A stretch of DNA of 64,000 nt, taken from Syngnathus acus. Taxonomy: Eukaryota; Chordata; Actinopteri; Syngnathiformes; Syngnathidae. The notes below the pieces were generated by a model that saw only the letters and a program-made list of their open reading frames with translations, did not search any database and was not told the DNA's origin. Location of the stretch: contig NC_051107.1 in NCBI RefSeq assembly GCF_901709675.1, positions 1,915,501-1,979,500 on the forward strand, written 5' to 3'. The translations under genes were made by a program, and so were the position numbers. Below, one piece after another: positions 22,818 to 34,400 of this stretch. Position 1 is the stretch's first letter; each line of letters starts with the position of its first letter.

Positions 22818-25800
22818 GGCTGCAAGTTCTGTGTCTCAGCACGAAAGCCGGGCCGCCGGGCCCGCTCTCCTCTCCTTCGTCCAGCTTGAACCCGACTTCC
22901 ACCCTGCGGACGCTTGGACTGAGCAGATGTGTGAATCTGCTAGGAAGCGCTCGGTTGCGGTTGGGCGCACACTCTGGATTTTGTGGATTGGACCTTGAAA
23001 GACAAAAACACAAAGAATTGTTTGAAGTATTTTTTTTAGGCACTTGTGACAATCAATTCCAAGAACAAATAACCCCCCGGACAACTGGAAACTTTTAAAG
23101 ATTTCAGTTGTTCTCATCTTCATTACGGCGACTGCAAACCCGCGCCGGGTTCATTGCAAAGCCATTAATAACTACGATCGTCCTTGGCGCTATCGAGCCG
23201 TTGCATTGATTCGACACACCGATCAATAGCGGCACCACTTCGGAGTGAAAGTGATGGACACAACATTAGGTACACCTTAATCCTTTTTCTTGTTCTGTTT
23301 ACAGGAGAGCGTCTAGATACCAAATGAGTAGTGTGTGTGTGTGTTCAGGAAAGACAAACAACATGAGTCATTACACTCGAGTGGTGGTGACACATTCGGT
23401 GACATTGTACCAACGGGCCATTAGGGGAAGGAAGATTTCACTCTCGGTGAAAAGCGAAGACAAAAAATAGGGCACAGGTCTGACTGAAGATATTGTACGT
23501 GGACCGCCATGAAAACACGACCTAATTCGCGCGTCTTATCTATATGAACACATTCTGCACTTTCAACATTGGACTCGCTGTCATGTGTCTTGTGTACATG
23601 ACAAAAAAACACTTTACAACAGGGGCTTATTCGTTTGATATAATTAAATAGAATATAAAGAAATAAACAGCCTGCAGCCACCAGTGAGCAGTATAGAACT
23701 TAATGCATAGAAAAGAGACTTCTAAAACTGCATTAATATCTCACAACGCATATATACTTGAGTTTTCCACATCTTTGCCTTTTTCGGAAGAATTATTTGA
23801 TATCAAATTGCTTGTCATGGTGAACCTTAACAGGCACTTACTTAATGATTGATCAATCGTACGGTTGCTGAGGACCCCGCAAGGTGCTGACACCGTGATG
23901 GAAACACGGCACAAACATGCAATGGCTGATAATGGATGAGTACAGGTGACATTTAAGGTGTCCTTCCGTTGCAATGGAGCGGGGAGACTTTTTTTTCCCA
24001 CTGTCAGCAGCATTTTAGTGTTTTAAAGTGTTATTCGGGTGCTATTTTTATTTAATTGTGCAGGTCAATTTTAATTGGAACATTTTTTTTTTCACACATT
24101 AAAGTGTTCCATTTGTGTGTGTGTTTTTTTAAAATTAATATTATTTCATATTTAATCATTTGAATAGTCAACAATTTTAACATAAGCAGATGATGAATTG
24201 AACAGTTTGTATATCATGAAGTTCGTTGCAGCTCCTTTTGGAGCGACTTGTTCATGAAGACACAAAGAAAGAAGAGTTTCACAACTACTTTAAATGACAC
24301 AGCAAGCTGCTGTACTATCTGTGCGCAAAAGTATTTAATTGTTTTGTCTTTTTATATGTTTTAACGAAATGTTTGAGTTCAAATATCCATTGCTAATGGT
24401 TACCCTGCCAATATAATTTTGCATTTTTTGCTAGCATTAAGCTAAGAGGACAGCAAAGCTATGTGGCTGTTTCAAGTTTTATGTCACTTGTGCCTACGAC
24501 GCTACTGTTTTAACATTGGTGGTTGTTTTCCCAGAGAATCTTTTAGAATTTATGCGAACACAGATAATTTATTATGATCAACTACTTTGCATAAACTCAA
24601 ATGGCGTTCTATTTGCAAATCCCGAGAAGCCAATTTGGAATTTGACATTGAGTTACTGCAGTCATTTCAGACACAATTAATATAGAAAGTACTTTCGCCT
24701 AGATGTTGTGTCCTGGAATAGTCTGCCATATGCGTGGCAAATAAGGTCGGTGGGGTTTTTTTGTGTGCTTTTTTTCTTCTCCAAAGCCACCGGGTGGTAA
24801 GTCAAAGATGGTCAGTGGTCACATGGCGATAAAAATAGTGTGCTCTGATGACAAGAGAGCCTAAAGCAAAGTTCTATATTAAGATATCAGAGCTGTCTTT
24901 TTTACACATCTGAGCGTGCTTTCAGCTAAAGCCACCGATTCAGTCTCTTTCATTACAATTCCCGAAAAAAAAAAAAAAAAAAGTGCTTCTGCTGTTCCCT
25001 TGAGAGTTACAAAAAGACTTTTGTGCACATATTGGGGTTGTGTGAAGGGAAGATTTGGTTGTAAGACTTTTGTGGGCCATTTTTTTCCTGTAATGACAGT
25101 CCACAGAGCAAACATTTCAGCATGGCTGCGTCATTACATAATTCAAAAATGTATAGCAGGGTGAGACTTGCACAGGGAGTTTTTTGTGTGTAACTCTATT
25201 GAATAAAATAAACGCCTGATTCCCTCATACAATATTTCCACAAAAATGAGATTGCCGGTTTCTTGAAGAGGGATTAAAAATGCGAAATGTGTTTGAACAC
25301 GCCATGAAATATCCATGTGCTAATCTCATGCGAGACCAGACAAGTTGGCCGTGTTTGTGAGCGCGCTGACTAAAGTTCGAGACGAACAGGCTATCGGCTA
25401 GCCAGGTTATTAAATATTGACAGCGTGACTTCATCCTTGGCGAGAATGAGAACAAGAAAAAAAAAAAAAAAAACAGGGCGAGAGTACAAACAGAATAGTT
25501 ATTTACTGCTGCACTGAAAATGACCGACTCAGTCACCTGCATACATTTTTATTGCGCAAGACTTTTTCATTATGTACTTACGCATACAACACGCATATTG
25601 CAAAAGGGAGGCCCACCGTTCCTCTGAATTCCTCTGGAAATAGTCAAGATGGACATCAGCCATGACAACACAAGGGAGACAATAGAAAAGCCCAAACACC
25701 AGAGACAGTCCTGTTTTTTGACAGCCAAGCTGAACTTTTTGTCTTCACACTTTACCCGCACACAAAGGAGCGTTCGTCGTCGGCATTACGTCACGCCTTA

Positions 25801-26244
25801 GTGAAAACCTGTAATTCCATGTGTGACGCGAGACGCCCTGCTCTCGTCGCAAAACTTGTGTAATAATACTAATAACAGCAATATTAACAACCATAACAAG
25901 AGTAAGAAAAACAGGCGCATCGAGAGGCAGCCCTCGGGTTTGTTTACACCAACCTAGCCAGCAGAGCTAGTTCGCTAACAAGGAAAAACACAACAAACTC
26001 CACAACTACTCTCGTGTTTCTTCTGACAGCTTCCCGTGTTCAAAGACCTTTATTAAAACAGCACAAATAGACTCAATATCACCAAAATAGGAGTGAAAAT
26101 AACATCTCTTTCCCTGTCGATGGCTAGCTTGTGTTTAGTTGTGACAGCCCTCAACGCTAGCACTCGTAAAGTACCAAAATGAGGTATGTGTCCCAAACAA
26201 TACACAAGACGGTGTTTTAAAAAGACAAAATTGTTTTGTCTTAC

Positions 26245-26345
26245 CTCGTCCCAGTGTGTTTAGGTGAATTTCCTTTGTGGGAAGCACAGTTTGTCAGAGT
26301 TGTAACCGTGGATCCGCTCTGCTCCAGTCTCTGTTCTCTTACGAC
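26245..26345 (-). other. adipor2: adipor2 5'-UTR exon (probable) with strong donor
   Basis: The minus strand reads ...CTGGGACGAG|GTAAGACAAAAC, an excellent splice donor, with exon end at 26245. The sequence just upstream is more GC-rich and lacks a good coding frame, as expected for a noncoding first exon about 5.5 kb upstream of the first secure coding exon. The transcription start is not defined. The upstream limit given here is a guess. Confidence 0.5.
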
Positions 26346-26581
26346 AGACCACACTCGGGGACGTCTTGTGCACTTGGGGGGAGGGGTTAAAGAGTGACGT
26401 GTAACTCACGAGAGGCAGTTAGCCAATCACGTGTACCGTAGTATGAGGCAAGCGGGCCAATCATTGTCTACCCGGAAAAGAAAATGACAAAACTTATTTT
26501 TGTAGTTTTCATTCAATAAATCGCTGTGAATGGAGAAAAGCAAAGTGAATTATTTTTTAATCTAAAAATAAAGTTTGGAAA

Positions 26582-26660
26582 TACAATACATCTTTATTTA
26601 TAAAGCGCTTTCGCAACAACAGTCGCCGTAATGAAGCGCTTTACAGAACATATATATAAA
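26582..26660 (-). repeat. retroposon tail-like fragment (TTTATTTATAAAGCGCTTT)
   Basis: TTTATTTATAAAGCGCTTT ... AAGCGCTTTACAGA is a widespread teleost repeat signature, with the two AAGCGCTTT blocks able to pair. It lies just upstream of the adipor2 first exon. Confidence 0.4.
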
Positions 26661-28876
26661 ATACACATAAAACATTGGCCATAGAAATTTAACTATTCCT
26701 CCCATATGTCATATGAAGCGTGCATGACGTCACACGTCATGAAAAGTAAACAATCAGATGTAGAGTCCGCTGTCCCATTTAAACAAATGATAAAGTTGCT
26801 TCTTCTGTTTTTCAAGTGTCCCTCAAATTCTTTAATTAGGTCATAACAATATCTATATATGCTCCTAACATTTCCCCAGATCTCATTTTCACTCCAAGTA
26901 CTACTACCCCATCCTGGCCACTAATCCTCCCACCTGCAACTGGATTATTTGCCCTAAACCTCAGCCTGGGTGTGTCACATTCATCGGCGTTGCCACCCAC
27001 GGCACATTGTAGGTTGTGTGACTGTGATTGCATGCTGGTACAAATAGATTTTTTTGTAGTGACTTGTCTGTTTGTTTAGTTTCGCTAATCTGGTTCCATA
27101 AAAATCTAACCGTGCTAGCAAAAGCTGTCTTCAGGATCAGACGTTTTGCTTTTATCTTCTGCAGATAAAACAGTTATCAGAGCATTGATCATATCTAATC
27201 TCAACAGTGTTCTATTTTTTATTATATAATGGCACTTTTCTTGACCTTCACTTTGTGTAACAATATTTTGTTATTGCATCACATCTAAAATGACACTAAA
27301 ATATCACTTTATATGCAGATGAGTTTGGGGAATGTGACCATTTTGCTTATACCGTACCAACTAGATAATAAATAAATGAAGCCGGATTTGGCTGGTAGTT
27401 TCTGGGGAGATTGAGTGAATAATTAACAATGGTCTCAAAATTCTTGGCAAAACAATGTATTGGGGGGAAAAAAAAGGGTTAACTCAAAATTTCAAGGCAA
27501 CTAATTTCGATAAAATTTTGAGTTGGGCAATACAAAATTTATTGTGAATAATTGGCCTACCCGTGTTTCACAATTAAGAGTTTCATTGTATCTTGTATTG
27601 TCCTCCAACGTGAAACTATTTTTGCCATAAATATAATGATTTATATTTGTACATTTTTCCAAATTAGATTTATGTTTTAGCCTCAAAAGTACAAGAGGTT
27701 TTATTTTTTTTGCAGTGTACCTTTAGCTTTACATGCTAGCAAGGACTTGGCACCATCTTCGACCTCCCGCTGCTTATAAAATGTGGCCTGTGTTCACTTT
27801 TAATTCGCTTTTCATGGCGGTTACCCCCATGACAGCTTCATCATTAGACGTGATTGCGAGTGATGGCGCTTAACATTCATTTAGCGGCTTCAGTGAGCTC
27901 AACCTTGAACAGTACCTAAACATGCTAATAGGATAACCCCAAAAAGGTCAGAAATAATACACATTTTTATTCTAAATATATGGACTTCAATACAACACGT
28001 ATATTTAGCTGCTTGGTGTATCCGAATGATTAGCATGTGAGCGAGCGAGCGAAAAACATGGCAGCTTTAACGGACCCAATTAGGATAAGAAGTGATGCAG
28101 ACGTGGGCATTAACCTTTCAATTTAAAGTTCATCTTGCACATCCTGTGCAAGACTGAAAGTGTTGAATGGAAAAATAGACCTTATGAAAAACATGCAAAT
28201 GAACACGCTTAACACATGAGCGATTATGTATTAGTCTAAAATAATTACTATAAGGGAATCTGAAATGGGGATCACACAGGAAATGTCAAATTTGCATTGC
28301 TTACGTGATTTTTTCTCGTGTTGAAGATTTAAATAGAATTTTCTGTGTCACAGAACCAGATGATTGAACACAGAAGACCGAAAAAATGTCCTGGTAATAA
28401 AAATTGTGAATAAAGCTCGTGTTAAATCCAGTTAATAGCAAGCTCACTGAGGTCATCAGCGCTTTCTGGGTTGTACCCCAAAACTGGGTCAAATTGTTGG
28501 CCCTATTTATTTATTAATTTATTTATTTATTGGGGAGAATTCATTTTGTTGAATTGTTTACATTCGAGAAACAAGGCTTTGTTGTACAACAAAGCTTCCA
28601 AAAAGCAGAACAAGAAACAAGGTGTCATTTTCCAAAGACTAGTTTATCAAAAGAATAAGTATAAAACATACAAAACAGGAAAAAAACCAGTAATAAAATA
28701 TATACTTTCTCTTATGATCTAATTTTAAGTAGCACATAATAAATTGCAGTCCCTTCTGTTATTTCTTTTTTTTTGCCACACACACAGACGTTCATTTTTC
28801 CAGCCACTGGATTGAATTATGATTATCTACCAATTCTTTTCCACCATAGGCAACAAGCATTAATTTTGGAAGCAAG

Positions 28877-29032
28877 ATGGCGAAGGCCCCCAAAAAGAAG
28901 ACGTTAAGCTCGGTTGACTGTTCATTAGCATTCGAGTTGGAACGTCTTCTCGCCGCGGCGTCATCAATCTCGCTAATGGAGCTTTTTAGCCCCGGTGCCT
29001 TTTCCCCGCCAATGAAGGTCACGCCCGGTTGA
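28877..29032 (+). CDS. putative 51-codon small ORF (speculative)
   Basis: ATG in good context (GCAAGATGGCG) opens MAKAPKKKTLSSVDCSLAFE and closes at TGA after 51 codons. It lies in a GC-rich island about 0.4 kb downstream of the wnt5b stop. The basic start APKKKT and Leu-rich middle are the only visible traits. I do not recognise it, and the island may instead be a conserved noncoding element. Confidence 0.15.
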   Translation: MAKAPKKKTLSSVDCSLAFELERLLAAASSISLMELFSPGAFSPPMKVTPG

Positions 29033-29316
29033 GGCAAGATGGCGGCGACCGGGCGAAGCCTCGTTAACCGCTGTCGCTCGTCGGGTCGCGGGAGCTGCGA
29101 GCGCGCCGGGGAATTCCGCCGGTTAACGCGCAGACAAATGGACTGTTTAATGGAGTGTCCCCTTTTTCGTTGCGAGTATTTCGACGCTTAAGTGTGCCTT
29201 GAAGAATGATTCCCTTTTCCAGTCTTCCACAAGCCCTTCCTTCGTCTCGTAATATCCCGCAGGCCAGAATCAAAGGGGATGATGATGATCCAAAGCGTCT
29301 CTTTTTAAATAGTCTA

Positions 29317-29342
29317 TTTATTATTTAGTTATATATTTTATT
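29317..29342 (-). terminator. candidate poly(A) signals for wnt5b
   Basis: Two AATAAA hexamers on the minus strand (29322-29317 and 29342-29337) lie 114-140 bp past the stop codon in an AT-rich stretch. They could end a short 3' UTR. A longer UTR is not excluded. Confidence 0.4.
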
Positions 29343-29455
29343 CATCGGAGTCACGCGTGAGCCTTCTTTTTTTCGGTTTGGGTCAGGAAAGCAGGAAAGT
29401 AGGCCTTAACCGAACCCGAAGCCGCTCGGGCCTCGCCTCCCCACTCCCCCGAAGG

Positions 29456-29755
29456 TTATTTACAGACGAACTGGTCGACCAATGAGGTGCAGCGCTTGCA
29501 CTTGACGTAGCAGCACCAGTGGAACTTGCAGTGGCAGCGCTCGTGTTTATACGTCTTGAACTGGTCGTAGCCGCGGCCGCAGCACATCAGCTCGCAGCCG
29601 TCCATGCCCTCCGACGTTTTGTTGCACAGGCGGCCACGGGTGCCCAGCGAGCCCGTGGTTTCGTTGTGGAGGCAGTAGTCCGGGCTGGGGTCGATGTAGA
29701 CCAGGTCCTCTGGGGTGGGCGGGTTGAAGCGCTTGTCCATTTGCTCTAGTTTGCC
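29456..29755 (-). CDS. wnt5b: wnt5b last coding exon: Cys-rich C-terminal domain
   Basis: This is 300 bp (99 codons plus TAA). The acceptor is TCCAATCAG|GGC, after an intron of only 71 bp. It encodes [39 protein letters not shown] and [12 protein letters not shown], ending in the [16 protein letters not shown] finger that contacts Frizzled. Confidence 0.97.
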   Translation of the reverse strand, partial: GKLEQMDKRFNPPTPEDLVYIDPSPDYCLHNETTGSLGTRGRLCNKTSEGMDGCELMCCGRGYDQFKTYKHERCHCKFHWCCYVKCKRCTSLVDQFVCK

Positions 29756-30676
29756 CTGATTGGACGAAATCATGCTTAGTGGACAATATATATAGTTTTT
29801 TTAAACAGATGTGCTGATCCGGTTACCCTTCGTCCGATGCGCATGGCGGCGGCGCTGTCGTACTTCTCCTTGAGGAACTCGCCTACGCGCCGGAAGTCGG
29901 CCAGTTGGAGCCAACATGTCTTCAGACTGCAGGAACCCGACACGCCGTGACACTTGCAGGCCACGTTGGCGAGGTTGTACACCGCCTGGGAGATTCATAG
30001 AAAAAAAACATGTGGTCGTCATCTCAACTGTGTCAGAGGTTCGAATACGAAGAAGAAAAGTTTTGAAACTTGAGTGTGGCTCAGAGAGGGTGGCAATGCT
30101 GCCCTCTTGTGGAGCCTGTGTGGAACTACAGTGGAAACGCCAATGAGGCCCTCAGTATGACTTGGGGCCCCACTCACACCATTTAATTAAAACAAAAACA
30201 AAAAATTAAGTAAATGTTATACATAGATAGATCGATTTTTTTAGTTATTTTACATTTTGAATATTTAAAATTTTCAATTGACATCACTCATCACGCACAC
30301 AAAAAACTCTTCTGTGTTCTTTCTATGAGACTCACATCACTGGTTGTCCTCTCCTCGGGTTGCCTGATCCCAATTACCTTTTGACCTCTGTTAACCTTGG
30401 AACCCTGACACCCCCCCACCCAGTTTTGCAATCCCGCTCCTTCTCTACCCAGCAGGCATAGCAGTCGCCACCCTGCAATCTTGCCATCCAACCTTACAAT
30501 GACATTTTTGTATATATTCTTCACTAGAGTTAGACAATGTGTTCTTTAATCTTTCCATATAAATAAATAGTCCGTTTTTATTACATACATTGCCAAAACA
30601 TGTCTGGTAGTCTTACATATGAAGTCATGCTGTGTGCGGGTGTGTGTGCGTGCGTGTGCCTGTGTGTGTGTGTGTG

Positions 30677-30764
<88 letters not shown>

Positions 30765-30883
30765 AAGTATCACACTGTGCTCTTTGGTGGGACATGCCTG
30801 CTGGGCTCAGTGACACGGTCAGTCATCCGTGATGGAGACACGGTCTTGTCAGGAACAATAGGTTGGGAGCCGTGTGTGTGTGC

Positions 30884-30945
<62 letters not shown>

Positions 30946-31387
30946 ATGGTGTGAATGGTGAAAAGAAATCGGCCAAAAACATGAAATGAGGCTTCAAAAT
31001 TAGACTTGTTTCAAATTGTGGGGGGGCGTGTCTGCTGAAGCCACGCCCACTTCAACTATCAACTGTCAATCAAATACCTGCTACCTCATCTAAAATGGTT
31101 CTTATAAAAATATATCCACTCGCCTGCCCGCCAGAGGAATTGATCGGCCCGCCGGTCACCCCTCCTCAAGTCTAGCTTGAAATCCATTATGGATTTCTAC
31201 ATTGTCATGCTTCAAAGGCAAGGATTTATCCACTCTGCTTGCAAAATTGATTAACTTGCATGCATCAAACTTTTTCTAACCGCTATTTCTCTCTTCCGAA
31301 GCGACATTGTTAGAGTTTGCTACGAAAAAATCATAGCAATGAAAGATAAATGTGTTCTCAGGGGAGGTTCGACTGAGAATGTACATT

Positions 31388-31429
<42 letters not shown>

Positions 31430-34400
31430 CGCCTCATTTGATTTGTGTCAAACGGAGACAGTGAGCCCCCGGTGTGTGCGCGCCAGTCTTTGAGAGTCGG
31501 GGGAGTGTGACCGAGGTCCATCGCTCAAGCCCCGCGTCCCAGCAGACGCTTGTAACACACACACACCTCCATGAGCACACACGTTGTCTGCTTTTGTGCA
31601 CAAGTCAAATGAAGCTAAACGCTAACATACACACACACATATATATCGCGGCACGCCCCTGTCACCTCCACACAAAAGCGCCGTGGTTTGCCATGTTCAA
31701 CCGAGCGGGACAAATCCCCAAACCAGCGTGTCGGGCTGAAAAAAAACGAGTCTTCCTCAGTTTTTTTCCCCTTCTTGTGTTTCATCTCTCTTCCGTTCTG
31801 ATGGACAAGAAACAATGAAGGAGGAAAATGTGCATGTTCACTTGTCTCCGAGGGTTGCAGTATAATATTTGATGATTTATGAATTCACTTCCGATTTTTT
31901 CACTCTATATTATAATAAATAATGTTTTTTTTTTTTAAAACATTGCTCCTCAATTATTTTTTTAATACCCTCAAGAAGGAAGAAAAAAATATTTGGCGCC
32001 CCCCCCACTCTCTGCCCTTATTATAAATAGTATCATTTTTCTATAACTACCTTCTGCAGAGGATGTGTACTTTCAGACAAGGAGATCGCCACTGCCACCT
32101 ATTGCAGTGGAGGTGCAACTACACTTTATTCTAGTACGGCAATAAAAAAAAACTAATGTATTTCAACAGGTGTCAGATTTTCAGTATTGGCAATTCTGGT
32201 CCCTGTACTAAGAAAAAAAAAACACCCTGCCATGTCAATTTGAATCCAATTAATTCATCCCTACGTGTACAACACTCATCCACTCCCTTATAGCCCCAGA
32301 GGGACCCTCACGGCACACAAGCTCACCAGGCCCTGACCTTTGACATCCGCCCTACACTCAAAACCAGGCTCACCGTTCTCTCGCGCAAATCAAATGCAAA
32401 GGGGCCGTGCACGCGAAACACACTCGGGGATCCGGTCTTATAAACAGCTTAGACAAACACATTCTCCTCATGCGCCATCCAGCGCCAAGCAGCAAATGGA
32501 CCTTTTACGAGGCGGCACGGCGCTGGATGTGGAGCCTAATCAAAGGTGAAAGGTTGCTTTTAGTGCCGTTCTTGTCGGGGCTTCCCAAACAACTCCCATT
32601 GTCCCTTGGAAATGTTAGAAAACGGCCGGGCGAATGAGTCCGATATTCTCATGAACGACTTAACAAAAGTGAACAAAATGTCGCACTTGTTTATGTGTGT
32701 TCCCCTGCTGGAATGCGCATTGACCGGGTGACCTAGCTAAACTCCAAGGGCATTAGCAGTTCTACCATTTGGACCTTCCCAATAAATAACCTTGACACAC
32801 ACACACACACACACAGAAATACCGTCAGGTCAGGCAGACTGGGGCCACCTTGACGCGCCCACGCATTCCTGACCTACAAGGAGACGACACTCCAGATGTC
32901 TAAACTTGAAGCGTGACCAAATTGCGGGAAAAATACCTGTCGTCCCGCCTCGTTATTCTGCAGGTTCATCAGAGTGCGAGAGTGCTCGGTCGAGCCGCGG
33001 GGGAAGTTCTTCTCGCGCTCGCGGGCGTCCACGAACTCGCGGGCGAAGCGGTAGCCGTAGTGGACGTTGTCGCCGCAGCCGCCCCATAGCCAGTCACGGG
33101 GCAGGTCCCGGGGTCGTGCCGCTCGACTGCAGCCGCACGTGGATAGCTCGCCCTCGCGGCACGCCCGGCTGATGGCGTTGACCACGCCGGCGGCGCTGAT
33201 GGCGTAGGTGAACGCAGTTTCCCTGGAGCCTGGAGGAGGGGGAGGGAGAATGTTAAATCCTAAAATGCTTGGGGGTAGATGTTTTTTTTTTTTTAATGAG
33301 ACAAATAGCTATTAAAAATATGATACATACAGTAATGATACAATTAAATAGAATGTAAAGAAATGAACTTAAATTTTTACTGCAATTCAATGGACATGGT
33401 GCTGCTTCTGTTATTCACACCCTGGCCACCAGGGGGAGTACAATACATATAGACAGCACATATATAGGTCACAACTCCTCAGTAAACTGCAGTAATGTTA
33501 GTTTTTATATTATCTGTCTACATGTATTGCTCCACCATTTGTGTTACCAAATAGGTGCATATTTGTTTTTAGCAAATAACAGTAGTTAAATTTTTTTTTA
33601 CCAATATGTGATGTCCACTGCATATTCAAACGCTGTATATTTGAATACCAAACTTGTTCAACCAAATCAAAGATTAATGCTAACATATAATGTGAAACGC
33701 AATAGACGGACTACTAATAATTAGCATTAATGGACCACATGACAACTGTTAGAAGATTCCGGTTCTTCCACAGCAAACTTTATGACCCTTTCTTTGTTAG
33801 GGCTGTAACAGTAAAGAAACCCAACCCCCAAGCCCGCTTTGACATAGGTAAAGCAGAGCATATTAAAGATTCCCAGACCCCACTTTGGAATACACAACAT
33901 GAGTCCCGCATGTCCCATTGTGTGGATTTTAATCCACACAGCGTAGAACAAAGATGACGACTGGAAAGTAAGAGGTTAACTACTGCGTAACCCGGCAATT
34001 TACATGAGAAGAGCAAACGACTTACTGCTATTTCTTGTTGAACTTCACACTGCTGTGTTGCCTTTTTATTGGCTGACTATTTACATCTATCTTAATATAA
34101 GGAGTTTGCTATGCACAGTATAAATATGCACCATGTGTAACATTTGCATACTTAGGGTCATTTTAGGTGTTGTTGTTTTTTTAATATTAGCAGATTGCAA
34201 TATTAATTGTGATTCAATTTTATTCTAAGTCATTAGAGATTACATAATCGTTGCGTAATTGCTGACTGTTCCTATTAAAGTGAGATCATGCTACCTTGAC
34301 TGTAATTAGATGTAATTTCACGATGAAGAACCAATTTTAACTTGTATTGTCCTCCAACTTTGATAAAAGAAAAAACACTAACATAAAAAAGAAAAAAAAA

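Noticed and set aside
22637-23098. 153-aa plus-strand frame with a good donor (CTGAG|GTGAGT) at 22766
   Set aside because: No recognisable domain. The patch is open on both strands, and it lies in an adipor2 intron where a minus-strand exon is at least as likely.
30546-30997. Open frames of alternating His-Thr or Cys-Val
   Set aside because: They are translations of GT/CA microsatellites inside a wnt5b intron.
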